The notes under the pieces were generated by a model. The model was given only the letters and a program-made list of their open reading frames with translations, ran no database searches and was not told the origin of the DNA. A program made the position numbers and the translations under genes. Of a stretch of DNA of 64,000 nt, positions 25,357 to 37,100 are shown piece by piece. How positions within the stretch are numbered: position 1 is the first letter of the stretch; every line of letters starts with the position of its first letter. Source of the DNA: Erythrocercus mccallii (taxonomy: Eukaryota; Chordata; Aves; Passeriformes; Dicruridae); NCBI GenBank assembly GCA_013397435.1, contig VZRG01001528.1, positions 48,224 through 112,223 on the forward strand, in the 5' to 3' direction.

Positions 25357-26510
25357 GCAAAAACTAATTTCCTGCCTTGGCAGTTCCAGTTTTGCTCCTT
25401 TTCCTGAAAACATGAACACTTCTGTGATGATTATGTTCTTCCACACATGCTCATGGAGTTGGAAAGCTTTCACTTCAACCTATCTTGTGTGGAGGAGCCA
25501 GGTACCAGGTGATGCAGCAGGGCAGAAAGGAAGTGTGGGAATGCTTGCCCTGCCTTGTCTAGTCCTGCAGCAGGACAGGGCTCCCTGCTGGGGTCCCAGC
25601 CTGCTGCACCATTGGCTCCTTGGCCGTGTCTCCTCTGCAGCCATCACCAGGAAAGGCTTTTCTCAGGCAGCTCTTTCTGGCCACCACAACAGAGGAAGCA
25701 GTCCAAGCTGTCTTGTCCATTTTTGGCCTTTTTCTGTGAACCTTCAGTAACCTCTAAGCCCATCAGTAGATTTTTCTTTGGGTTTACCATTTAAGGGCTT
25801 TCTCCATCTTTGCAAGTTCAAACAAAAATGTGAAGTGACATTATGCTTGATCCTTGGGGGTTTTGTCCCCCTTTTAAGGTTTCAGTACTGCTTTTGTTGC
25901 CAGACACACTGCAAACAGATAATGACAGTCACCTGTTTGCAAGTGTTTTGTGGCCACTCTGAAAGGGGGTTGTGTGATTTAGTTTTGGGTTTCACTGAGC
26001 AGGCTTTTTTTGTTGTCATTCTTTTTAGTGGAAGTATTTTACTTAACTGTTGCCACTTCCTGGAGCCACACACTTTATTGGTCACCAAATTGGAAGCAGA
26101 AGTGCCATTAACTGAACTCTGTGAATGTCAAATCAAGTTACGCCTGTAGCTGGCACATAAGACAACACTATTGAGTGGGGGGATGATCTCCCCCACTGTA
26201 ACTTTTTTTTATTTTATTTTTTAAGAAAAAAATGAAATTACAAACCTCATTCTAAACGTATTGTGTAAAATGTTTTGGGAAAGGAGTACAGTGTGTTTTG
26301 TCTAGTGGGCGAGATCTCCCTCCCCATTTCAGTTTTTGATGAAGTTTTAAAGAATCGTGTTACTGTATGTTTTGATCATGAATAGTCTGGTGGTGCTTCC
26401 TCATAGCACAAGCTTAAATCAAGTACTGAAAACAGTCTTACAAGCTAAATGTCTGCATGATGTTACATCTGTTGTACCTACTGAGAAGAACTTTGTATGT
26501 AAATGTACAG

Positions 26511-26516
26511 AATAAA
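26511..26516 (+). terminator. SLC22A23 distal polyadenylation signal
   Basis: This AATAAA is followed within 40 bases by T/G-containing sequence. It is the last canonical signal before the intergenic region separating SLC22A23 from the convergent PSMG4 gene. Confidence 0.6.
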
Positions 26517-26535
26517 ATGACGTTGTCCCATCAGT

Positions 26536-27608
26536 TGGCTCTCCCTGGTCTGGCTCCCTTGCAGGGACTTCTCAAACATCCAGCAGCAGCTGAAGCCTCA
26601 GCAAATAGCCCTACCCTGCTCTACAAACAGAATGAGTTGTTTGTAAATCAGGCTAATTAAAACAAGCACATTGTTAATTAAGCTGGCACATTAAAACAAG
26701 CAACTAATTATCCTTTATAGTCAACTACAGAAGCATAGTTGATTCTGTTTCCTGGGTGGTGTAAATTAATAAGAAAATACCCTTCAACAGTTGTTCTTTG
26801 CTATTCTGATCTTGAACCGTGGCAAAGGACAGGCAGCTGTTCCTTCCAGGTAAGGACTAGCCCTCTGCATCCACACCAGATCTGAGACACTGAAGCTTCT
26901 GGGTGTTCAAACCCTTTTGGAAGAGAGACTCAGCCGTTCTGCCTTCTACAGCAGCAGCCTCTCGGTTAGTTTTTAATTGTTGATTGTGGCACCACAGCAA
27001 GGTAAATTTCATCACTTTTCTGTAGGTGCTTAGGTCAGTTGTCTAGAAGCAGCACCAGTAGTTTAGTTTTTGTTTGTATCAGAAGCTGATGCTTGAGCAT
27101 GAGTCAGGGCTCAACTTGGAATGGAGAAAAAAAACAAACCAAAACCTGGAAAATCTGGATAGTTAACTCCTAGCTGCCATTTCATTAAACAAAACATTCC
27201 CTGGATCTGCCTCTGAAAGGATACCCATCCTAACTGAAAGCAAGTCCAGAGATGCAGCAGCAGGATGCTTTTCACTGATGGTCATGGTAGTAGACCTCTC
27301 TGATTTTATGTATATGCTCAATTTACATGTGATGCTCTTCTAGCAGCCTGACAGATTTATCTATTGCTCCAGTTCTTCTAGCAGCCTGACAGATTTATCT
27401 ATTGCTCCAGAACTCAGCTTGTGCTTTTTCCTTCTATGTAGTCCTCAGGGATGCATAAATAACCCTTTGTGAAATCCTTCTAGTGTTCTTAGTGCCCAAG
27501 GGATGGAAGGAAATCCATTGTTCAGCACCAGTACTACAACCAAGAGGGGCTAAAAGGACAAAAGTACCACTCATGTCACAGCTTTACCATACAAAAATGT
27601 GGGGTTTC
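26536..27608. other. Intergenic, convergent gene ends
   Basis: This is about 1 kb between the distal SLC22A23 poly(A) signal (+) and the likely PSMG4 poly(A) signal (-). It holds a 36-base direct duplication at 27337-27410, listed separately, and AT-rich unique sequence. No gene was seen. Confidence 0.6.
27337..27410. repeat. Tandem direct repeat, 36-bp unit
   Basis: Two identical 36-base copies lie at 27337-27372 and 27375-27410. They start CTTCTAGCAGCCTGACAG and end CTATTGCTCCAG, and are separated by TT (period 38). Perfect identity implies a recent duplication or an assembly or read artefact. Confidence 0.95.
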
Positions 27609-27614
27609 TTTATT
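27609..27614 (-). terminator. PSMG4 polyadenylation signal (candidate)
   Basis: TTTATT on the + strand reads AATAAA on the minus strand, about 380 bases past the PSMG4 stop. An ATTAAA on the minus strand at 27870-27875 is a nearer alternative. Only the hexamers support the choice. Confidence 0.4.
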
Positions 27615-27994
27615 AGAACACTAAAAGCTGCTATCATAAGTTCAGTGCTAGTACACAGTATATTAATTGTACAGAGAGCATTTGGAACTGATTTTCCATC
27701 AGATCCCAGTACTGCATGGAGGCCAGACACCACATGCACTTTTTCAATGATGTTCATCCATTGCAGCATCTGTTTGCTATCCTACTTGGCAGGGTAGCAA
27801 AAAAAAAAAAAATTTGCTTTGAAAATTCAAATTCTATTTGAAAAAAAATCCAAGTCAAGTGTATTTATATTTAATAACAACCACAAATTCAATCAAAATA
27901 ATACAAAAGAAACATACTAACTTAATGTCAGTGTGAAAATTGCAATCAGTTTTTCTGAAACAAAACCTTAATCTTCTTTTACAATGATGCACAA

Positions 27995-28116
27995 TCAGAA
28001 CTTCTCTGGAAAAGCTGTCATTTCTTCTTTGATCCTGTTTTCTATGAGTAAGGTGAAATTGCTGTCTGTGTTTTGAAGATTGTAGCTGACAAATATCTGC
28101 TTTTTGGTCTTGCTGG
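27995..28116 (-). CDS. PSMG4: PSMG4 exon 3 (C-terminal), stop codon
   Basis: This is the last exon of proteasome assembly chaperone 4, read right to left from acceptor TGTTTTAG (28117 side) to the TGA at 27995-27997. It encodes SKTKKQIFVSYNLQNTDSNF followed by TLLIENRIKEEMTAFPEKF. The C-terminus matches the family almost residue for residue (VSYNLQNTDSNF, ENRIKEEM, AFPEKF). The first two bases complete an Ala codon begun in exon 2. The gene is convergent with SLC22A23; their 3' ends are about 1.1 kb apart if the proposed poly(A) signals are right. Confidence 0.95.
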
Positions 28117-29196
28117 CTAAAACACAAAACAGAGTAGTCAGCCAGAGTTTATTCTTACATAAAAGTGATGATGGTATTTGAGCAGGCCTCTTAAAAAGCC
28201 ACATCATGTAGATTTCTAAGATGTTCTCCACTCCTACTGTGCTGGGTGAAGCAGAACATGTCCCTGAGCACTGTGGAGTTGGGCAAGATTTTGCACATCA
28301 CAGAAGTGAACAATATAAGACAGGTGGCTGTCCACTAGTTTTTGACCTGACAGTAGACACCATTAGTCACTGGATAGCCTTGCAGTGCTTGTAGTCAATT
28401 TTTGGATACTTCTTAAATATCTGATATTGTAAGTGAAACCACAAACTGTACTGGACTCTTAGCACTGAAATTCAGCCTTAAAAGGCCCCAAAAAGCTATG
28501 CACTAGTTCTGTCTAAGTTTGCTGTCAATTTTGTTTCCTTTAACCTGTTTTCATACAGTGTCCATGAATGCTCCAAGAGGCTGGAGAGCCTTTGCTGAAC
28601 ATGATGAAGCCAAGCACAAGTTCCAGGCTACTGTAATGACAAGTACCTAGAGAGAGGTGCTACAAAATTAAGAGCTGCCTTCCATGACAGAGCTAATTAA
28701 TAGTGACAAAAAAACCTGTCCAGTGGGACAAGAAGACTTAATTATCAGAGTAGAAGAGATGACACCAAGAAGTGTTTTATAAGTAAACTGCCATCCTACT
28801 TGGATTTTACCATGGTAATATAGCAAATTTGTGGCTCTCTTTATATATTACTGAAGCTAAACTTTGTGAAAAATGTAAGCACTATATAAGAAAAATAAGC
28901 ACCAAATTTAAATTGAGCTGTGTAAAATAGAACACAAAAAGTAGTATTTGGGTCATGAGATATTCTTGTGCAGGAATGAGCTGGGAGCTAATGATCCCAG
29001 ACAAAAATCAGGCTGTTCTGCTGCATATTCAAGAATGTCATCTGAAGTTTTAAAACTTCAAAATAGAGACACAAAGACTTCTAAGATCTCAATCCTTTCT
29101 AAACAGGAAACTAAATAGTTAAATACAGAAAACCCATATATATGAATGTATAAAATGTAGTTAACTCCTTTAAGGCATTTTCATTATGCAAATGAA

Positions 29197-29245
29197 TTTT
29201 TTATTTTATTTTGTTTTATTTTTATTTTATTTATTATTATTTTGT
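29197..29245. repeat. TTTTA-rich low-complexity tract
   Basis: This is an irregular run of TTTTA and TTTTG words ending in TTATTATTATT, inside PSMG4 intron 2. Confidence 0.8.
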
Positions 29246-30400
29246 ATTCTAACAGGTTACCAGCTTCCTGACTCAGTGAGTAGAGCTGCTTTTGAAATGC
29301 AAGGACTCATTTGCCTTTTAAGACTTGGCACTACAAAATGCTGATATAATGCAGCGTGGTGCTCTGATTGCAAATATTAGCACCTGGAACTAGATTTTTG
29401 TGGTATAAAGCAGCATGTTTTGTAAGCACTAGTGCTTCATCATCATGCCCTAAATGAATGCAATGCTGATTCTGAACTAATTAATACCATTATCCTAGCT
29501 AACAAAACTATACAGTGCACTGCAGTGTCAAAACGCAGTTTCTTAATTATGTTTGCCCATAGAGTCTCTGGGATGCTGTTCCAGTTCCCAGAACAGTGTG
29601 AGTCTGGGAGTCCCTCTGGGCTGCCTGTGCCAAGGACCTCTGCTCCCAGGGCTCTGGCCCAGCTCTGAGGGGCAGGGAAACCTTTTTTGTCCCTGCTTCC
29701 TGAGGATTCAGTTGGACATGTGCATTCCTGTGGAAAGGACAGATAGGGCAGATCTTATGCCTCCATAGAAGACCATCTGCAGCTTCAGAATAAAGCAGAA
29801 AACTGCAAAGGACAAGGCTTACCTAAAAAGCTATTTGGCAGGTCTGCTTCCCGTGCAGCCTGGTTAATAACCCCTGTTCCACTGGCTCTTCAAAGTGGAG
29901 GAGAAACATCCTTGACAGCCAGGATGTGGTGAGTACCAGGAGAAACTATAGCAGCACAGATCTGCTCCTACAACTTCATGTACAGAGCAAAGGCCCAAAC
30001 CAAAGCTTGAAAAGGAGCCCAGCAGGAGCAGAAGAGGCAGGACAAATGTTAGACATGAGTTCGTAGGCTATTTATGCTGGAAAAGAGGTGATGAAAGTGA
30101 TCAGTGCCCAGCTGAGAAATACTCAAAGAAAAGGTTGAGGTGATTCACCAAGAGTCTGCCACTCCCTACAGAAGGAAGACTGAAGACATGGCACTAACCA
30201 GTGCTGCAGCCCAAAGCACTGTGATTTCAGGATATGCATGTGAGGGAGGCACTAATGGACAAGGGCTTTCTCAAGAACTGGCCTCCAGTGTCATACAGGG
30301 AACATTCTTAGAATTTGGGTTTATTGACTAGTGAGACACATCTTGTGCCAAAGCAATCAGGCAGGGTCTTGGGAAACAGTCCCTGCACTTCATACCAGCA

Positions 30401-30424
30401 GATATAGATAGATAGATAGATATA
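30401..30424. repeat. Short (GATA)n microsatellite
   Basis: GATATAGATAGATAGATAGA is followed by TATA: about four uninterrupted GATA units with flanking imperfect ones, in PSMG4 intron 2. Confidence 0.85.
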
Positions 30425-31374
30425 GAAAGAGGAATAAGAATGAAGCACATGTATCTTCAGCAACAGAAAAAAATCAGAAACAAGGAAGGAGACAGAGCCA
30501 ATACATGAAATGCAGCTGTTGCGGCTAGGACCCCTACCAAACTATAAAGAAAACAAAAGGAGAATGTGTGCACTGTGATGCACAGCAGCACTGAAACTCC
30601 TGCTCCAGGGCAGGAAACCTGACATTGCAGGAACGAACAGCAGATGATGGAATGCAACTGGCAAGCGTAAGAAATGGAAATAGTTATGTGCAAATGGCAT
30701 TGCATGCTACTCCCACTAGTGCCTGTGGAGACAAGAAACTGCACAGAAAAAATGGTGACAAGTCAGACTTGGCTGTGAATAGCATCTCTGCTATTAGAGA
30801 TTTTGTGGGAGTAACAAGGATTTAAATTCCCAGAGTAAAACTAAACACCAATAACAGCAAAGCTGGGAATTTCTAGCTGAGGTTAAGCACAGATTTCCTT
30901 ACCAAGCACTTTTGTGAAACAAAGATACAGAGATGCATGTTGATGATCTTGCAGATCCACTGGTTTCAGGATAAATAAATAAAAAAAATAGATAAATAAC
31001 TTTGGACTAAGTGTTCATGAGTTGATCTAAGTTGCTGGACTATCAAAAGCCAGCCTAAAGACTATGGTGTGAGATTTCAAAAAGATGTATTTCTTTTCCC
31101 ATAAGCTCAGATAAAGAGCAAGCACATAACTATTCAAAGCCATAAGTGTATTATTGACTTTCCCCTTTGAACCAAAGGTGAAAAAGGTCTATAGGCCTTC
31201 CTCAGAATAATACATCTTAATCAGGATCACACGAGCAAGAACAGTATATAAAAATAATATGAAAGGAGCTGACTGCAAGGAAACCTGCAACCCAGTGGAT
31301 AGATGTCATGGATACACAGGAACATGGACCAAAAGCCTAGCTGGGCCACAGCTGGCTCAGAAGTTTAACATGAA

Positions 31375-31416
31375 ATAACAAAAGACACCTAAAGCATAAC
31401 AAAAGACACCTAAAGC
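31375..31416. repeat. Perfect 21-bp tandem duplication
   Basis: The unit beginning ATAACAAAAGACACC and ending TAAAGC occurs twice back-to-back (31375-31395 and 31396-31416) without a mismatch. Confidence 0.95.
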
Positions 31417-33052
31417 ACACAAAGAAAAAGGAAATAGGAAGGCGCATTCCTCTCCAAGGATAAAAGTAACCTATGGGCCAGTACCAAGCAACAGTATCAG
31501 TTCTCAGTAACAAAGTATGGGACATTAGTAATGGAAATTAAAAGCATCTTAAGGGGGAAAAAAGATAAGAAAAAAAAGCAGCAGAACTGAGACAACTCAC
31601 AAGAAAGAAAAGTCAGGTGACTCAGGTAGCCTCTGTCCTAGAACACTGAATGCACTAATGGAAGAAATGGCAAGTTATTGTGAACTTCAGCTGTGAAATA
31701 TGTAATAAATCTTTTAAGAGTGAAGATAGCAAGCACATGTACAAAAAAAAAAACCAACAAAAGGAGTATGGGGAATCACTAAGATAACTTAGAGCTGTCA
31801 GCTGTGCTGCAATGCTACACAGAAGAGTAGAGCAAGATTCGGAAGAAATGAGTGACAAGGAGACCAAATGGAAGGTGGAATGAACTATGATACTTTATCC
31901 AAAGTAAATCCTGACTACATTTTTACTGAATTCCTAAGAATAAGGCACTAAAGAAGTTATGTAAAGAAGTTATGTTATACAGTACCCCATAAAATTATTA
32001 CTTAAAGTGGAAAGGATTGAATTCAGTGTGTAGATAAAATTGTGCCATCAGAGAAGTTACTGTGAAGAAGAAAAGATGCTAATAGTGTTTTTCAAAGATC
32101 AGTCTTGTGAGCAACCCTTTTTTTATATGTGGCCATGGAGGAGAAGTAGGTGTACACTCATAAAAGTGCCTGACAGTACAAACTCAGGACATACAATCTG
32201 AAACGGTGATCAGCACACAGATCATGAATAATTCTGTGGCCTTTCCATCTGAAACAGAGGAAGTAAAGTGAGACTGAGCAGCTCAGCATGTTGCTTTTAA
32301 AACCTGGTAACAAGCACATCAGCAGTTCACCAGCTGGAGCTGCACTGGCCACTGGTGGGTGATGATGAGTAACCAGCATGATGCAGCTGCCAGAGCTGTG
32401 AAGGTGCTAGGATGCATTAGGCCATGTATTTTTAATCTTCTTAGTATGGACATGGGAGTTTGCAAGCTGTCATTGAGGATTTCAGCGATTGCAGTAGCTA
32501 TAGCATGCTGCACGTGATGGAAGCAGAAGCATCCCAAGTGGTGCCCATTTGGGTCGGTCAGATCAAGCCCGGGCATCTGTGAGGCAACTCTGGATTCCCA
32601 GGCCAGAACTTCTTGGAATGTGGGGGCTAAAAGGTGCGAGATGTGATGAGGATTGGCTTCATCTTCAGGTAAAATGCCTGGCATGACGGCCAGCACAGCA
32701 GTGTCACAGGTTTACAGAGAGGAATATAAACCTTGAAACCCCACTCGACAGGTGCATCATGTGCCGCCCCTGCCTCTCACTGAAAGCCAGGATAAGGATA
32801 TCAAATAATTCACTTCTGATAGCGCACGGCGTGCCCAAGGTCGCTGACTCAGGTGCCGCAGACTCGTATACGGATGGGGAAAAAAAGCGAATCGGTGGAC
32901 TGGATGGAAGCCGCCGCAACCTGCAGCGCGCACCGCATCCCCCTGCACCCACCCAGCCCGGGCTGCCGCCTCACGGCCACCAGGGAGGCACGGCCCGGCC
33001 CCGACCCGCGGCGCTCCGGGCGGGAGGCGGCTCCCCGCAGCCCCGCACCTAC

Positions 33053-33128
33053 CCAAGCGCTGCGCCAGGCAGGAGGAGGCGGTGTCCGAGGGGTCCCCCA
33101 GGAGCGAGGCGGCCACCGGGATGCTGTC
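33053..33128 (-). CDS. PSMG4: PSMG4 exon 2
   Basis: This 76-nt exon on the minus strand has acceptor CGCTTGCAG and donor GTAGGT. It encodes DSIPVAASLLGDPSDTASSC followed by LAQRL, then one base of an Ala codon. The conserved features DSIPV, SLLGD, SDT and LAQRL are all present. Exon 1 ends on a complete codon, so this exon begins in phase 0 at the Asp. Confidence 0.94.
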
Positions 33129-33229
33129 CTGCAAGCGGAGCACAGCACAGGGCACGGCTTAGTCCCGGCAGCGCGGGTTAGAAGCGGCGGGGCTCCGGGG
33201 GAGGGCGGGACCCCGGCGGCGACACTCAC

Positions 33230-33406
33230 ACGGGGGCTGCACATGGCGACGGCCAGGCTGGCGAGGGCGGGCGCGGCGCCCACCCAGAGGAAGAGCGAGT
33301 CCCGCAGCCGCATGGCGTGGAAGTGCACCCGCTGCTCGCCCAGCTGCCCGCTGAAGTCGTGCAGGGCGATGCCGCCCGCCGCTCCGCCGCCGCCCGCCGC
33401 CTCCAT
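33230..33406 (-). CDS. PSMG4: PSMG4 exon 1, proteasome assembly chaperone 4
   Basis: PSMG4 (PAC4) pairs with PSMG3 (PAC3) to assist assembly of the alpha-ring of the 20S proteasome in the cytosol. The ATG is at 33404-33406 (minus strand) and the exon ends at a GTGAGT donor after 59 codons. After a Gly/Ala-rich start (MEAAGGGGAAGG) it encodes IALHDFSGQLGEQRVHFHAM followed by RLRDSLFLWVGAAPALASLA and VAMCSPR. The motifs LH-D/N-FS, VHFH, MRL-DSLFLWVGA and LAVAMCS define the family. With exons 2 and 3 the protein is 124 residues, against 123 in human. The start is chosen because it gives this length and no upstream in-frame Met is better supported. The N-terminal glycine run is lineage-specific and poorly constrained. 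Confidence 0.95.
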
Positions 33407-34150
33407 CGCCGCTGCTCCAGGCGCGGCCAGGCCTGAGCACGCAAGGCCCGAGCGGGAGGCCGGGCCCGGCCCGCCCCGCGGTCCCGGGAGGCGGTGCTCG
33501 CTGCGCTGCGCTGTGCCCGCCCCGCCGGGAGGCACCGCCCCGTCCGGCTGCCGGGGGTGCGCGCCTCCCAGTCCCCCAGGGAATGGCCGGAGGCGCACAT
33601 GGATGCGCACACCGGAGCCCGCGTCCCGCTCCGTGCACGCCCCTCCCTCTGTCTGTGCACAGACCCCCCCAGCACGAAGACACGAACACGCACGCCCGGC
33701 TAAAGCCCCCCGGGACTGCACTCCTCCGTGTCCCCTACCTCCGGAAATTGCACTCCCCCCGGTCTGTGCACACCCCTCCGTTTCCCACTATTCCCCTCCC
33801 ATCCCAAAAGACACAGCCCCCTCCCGGTGCGAGGCAGCCCGCCCGTGCGCACCCCCTGTGCGGGAACGCACCCGCAGCCCCGGAGAGCACCGTGCACGGC
33901 TTCCCGGGGGCTCACGCCTGCCCGGGCTTTGCCCCGCTGCCCGCCTGGGAGAGGGATAAAGCGGAGGCAGCGGCAGGGATGGGGAAACCCCGCTAGGTGG
34001 CAGGGGAACACCTGCGTGCGGAAGCGCTCCTGGCACACCGGCGGCTCTGGGGAGTCACCCGGGAGGAGCCTCGCGGTTTCAGACTGAAGGGAAAGGGACA
34101 GCGTGGTGCTGTGCAGCCTCGAGAAGGGGGAGGAAGGTCACGGCGACCTT

Positions 34151-37100
34151 GGCTTCATTCAGCTGTGGAGGTTTTCAGCGTTGGGGATCTACAAAGCAAG
34201 TGATTCGGGTTTGCATAGCTCTGGAGAATATGGAGCCGTGAATAATTAAAAGCCCTACTTTGAGTGTGAATTTTGTGCTCATCGCTCTTTACACCGGAGC
34301 ACAGCAAAGTCGGTCATTACTGCAGAGGATTTTCAGTAACTGTGCCGTCTGTTGCTGATAAGAATATTGTCGGATCCCTGATGGCCGTGGACCCTTTACG
34401 ATTTGAAACACGTATCTTCACGCCACCGGCAGGGCAATCATCGCTGCACAAAGAACAAGCACGTTAAGGGTACAGATTGGCCTTTCAATCAGCATTTCCT
34501 CTGCCTCCAATTTCCTACATACTGCTAGAAATCAAAATTTCCATTTTTTAATGGTAAAATTTCATTTTCCCATTGAAGAAATGGGTGGAGGGAAAGGAAC
34601 CCTTCATCACTTTTCTTCCCTGAGCTGCTCCAGTTCTCCTGGCATCTGCCAGAAGAAAATCCTCAGCCCTGCTAATTTCTGCCCATGCTTCCCCACTGAC
34701 AATAAATCCCGGGACGCAGCTAAGCCCAGTTAAGCTGCCATACGCCGACATCCCATGGCACAGAATCAGCTTGGGGGGCGGGGGGGTCCACACACCACTT
34801 CCCCTGCCCTACATTTGTCACATGCTTCTTGCACAAAGCGTTATGGGATGTATGGTGTCAGACCCCCACTATGTCTGTCCCCTGCCTCGCTGCTGAAACA
34901 GCATCAGGCTTGTGCTGGTCATCCCATGCCCCCCGCTCTACAGCCAGACCCAGCTCTTTCCCTCAACATGGATTGGCCTCCCACAAGGTGAGGTACTGCA
35001 GAAGCTGTCTTGTGTTGGGGCTCAAAAATCAGCCTGTCCCCACAACCTGTTGCAAACTTTGCCTGTGGCAACTGTGAAAACAGGCAACCAGGTGACAAAA
35101 GCCACCTTTGAAGGGAGAGAATGTAGGCTGCATGCACCAAACACTTCCCTCTCTCTGCCTGTTGCAGCTGCGAGTTCACTCTGCAGCTGGGTAGGTAGAC
35201 CTGCCAGCTAAAACAGCTAGGAGCCAGGAGCATTGCAGGAATAAAAATCTAGGTACAGGATAAAATGTCTGTTGGGAGCCACACAGGTGGTGGTGGTGAG
35301 ATTCCTGTGGTTAGACACCTGCAGGTGATGGAGGAATCTGCCCCAGGCTTGCTTGATCAGTGGAGAGAAGAGGAAATATTAGGGCACAGTTCACCTGAGC
35401 TACTTTAGGTCTCGCTTTTGAGAGAAAAAAAACCCCTCTTGGCTGGTTTCCATTGACTTGAAAGGAGGTGAGGGTGAAAGGTAAGGCATTGCACAGCTTT
35501 GCAGGCAGATTTATTCACGCAGGCAAATCCTTCTCTGGATTTCACAGCCAGTTCACATCTGTGTTCATCTGTGTTCACAGCCAGTTTCTTTGCTATGGTG
35601 CATCAGAATTGGGTTCTGCAGTAGACTCCTAGTGGAGGATCTGTTCTAACAAAATTCCAGCTCAGTGTGTCTTCCCACAAAGTAGAAGTTTGGGTCTCCT
35701 TGTGTGCTAAACCTTTGTTAAAGTCATCTGCTGGACTGAAGTAAGAGTTTTCTTCACTGGTTGTTCCATGTCAGGTGCAACTGTCTAGTGTTGCTTCTGA
35801 GGCTGTCTCCAGGCTTGCTTCTCCCTACAGGGAACTGCCCCTATTGCATCATGCTGTGATCTGTTCCTCTTCTCACCAGGAGTCTTCTCCAAAGTGCTTG
35901 TAACTTCCCTTATCCTATACCCTGCAGACCTCTAAAAGTAAGTCAGAGGACTCCTCTGCACATTAGCAGTTCTGTGTATTCAATGCTTTTGTGTGAAATG
36001 CAGCTGCTCTCTGTAAATCGTGCTAAATCCTTGTTTAAGCTCAGAAAAGGAAAAATATTCATCTAGTGACTGAAATGCTGGTTAAGCATTTTTATTTGCA
36101 GTGCAGGTGTGTGAGTAGAGCTGTGCAGAACCAGACCATCATGTGTGAAATTAATTTCTTGACTTCAGCACTGTGAAGTCATGAGAATCCCTACAAAATG
36201 AGAGGGGAAAGCACTCTATATGTGTATGGAACCTGTTGCATCTCCTTTAAAATGCCCGTCTTTTTTTCCTGTGGCTTTGAAAGCAGCACCCGTAGGTCTG
36301 CCTTGTTTGTCAGGTATGAGGCTGGAATGAGCCTCAGCTGTAGTGGCACACTGGAGAGAAAAATAACAACAAAGCAAACATAGCTTAGCAAAAGCACTGC
36401 ATGTTCATATGGATATGCATGTATTGCTGCTCAGGTGAGATCCAAGCTCCAGGAGAGGTGACTTAAAGGTATGTACTTCTATCTACCTTGTTCTTCTCCA
36501 AAAGTTAGGTTGCCCATAAGACTCACCAGATCCTAAACCTTGATTTTTACTGATCATCATCTCCCCTCCAGTACAGTTTTAAGTGAGGAGTAAATCTTCC
36601 TCCTGGTAACTGTGGAGTCAAGACCCATAAAACGCATTTGTGAACTGGGATATCACTGAGAGCAGCAATTTTTTCTGATTCCAAAATGTATTCTGTGCTT
36701 GGGCTCCTGCATGAATAAGGAGTGAATTTGTCATGTGAGAAGGCAGTGTGTATTTCAGTGAACCTCCTGTTGATGCCTAGGATGTTCTAGTTCTCTTTAT
36801 TTCTCATCCTTCTGCAGAGGAGTAAATGACTCTTGATAAAGCCAAGCAAAACCTTCCAACTGCTCTGCTAAGGCTCCATGACCCCAGGCTGTTGCTGCAG
36901 TAGGTGTGCTGCAGTCTCAGGCTTCCAGGGATCTACTTTGAGACTTGGATGCTCATTGTATGTAGATTTCCATCAGTGGCATTGATGGCTGAAGGGGCCC
37001 TTTTCTCTCCCTCTACATCAAGGCACCTGAGGATCTGGAAAAAAATGCTTCCTTTTTTTTTTTTCATCATTGAATGGTTTTTCTCATGTGGATCTATCCT

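Larger units (their letters stand above)
22510..26535 (+). other. SLC22A23: SLC22A23 3' untranslated region
   Basis: The sequence after the stop runs about 4 kb without another gene. It reaches AATAAA at 26511-26516 in the context TGTAAATGTACAGAATAAAA, so cleavage probably falls about 15-25 bases later. An internal AATAAA at 25351-25356 could give a shorter mRNA. A Pumilio-type element TGTATATA lies at 24235-24242. The human gene also has a long 3'UTR. The end point is inferred from the signal alone. Confidence 0.7.
28117..33052 (-). other. PSMG4: PSMG4 intron 2
   Basis: This GT-AG intron of 4.9 kb (donor GTAGGT) is AT-rich in most of its length. It contains a T/A-rich low-complexity block near 29197-29245, a short GATA microsatellite at 30401-30424 and a perfect 21-base tandem repeat at 31375-31416. 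The last few hundred bases near 32850-33050 belong to the CpG island of the promoter. No coding exon was recognised. Confidence 0.8.
32880..34150. promoter_or_regulatory. CpG island, PSMG4 promoter region
   Basis: A sharp rise in C+G and CpG density covers PSMG4 exons 1-2 and extends about 700 bases upstream of the ATG. I see no TATA box near a plausible start site, as expected for a housekeeping CpG-island promoter. Long reading frames on both strands here reflect base composition, not genes. The edges are estimated by eye. Confidence 0.75.

Noticed and set aside
32853..33959. Long + strand reading frame (368 codons)
   Set aside because: It lies in the PSMG4 CpG island antisense to exons 1-2 and has Pro/Arg/Ala-rich low-complexity composition with no domain; it is a compositional artefact.
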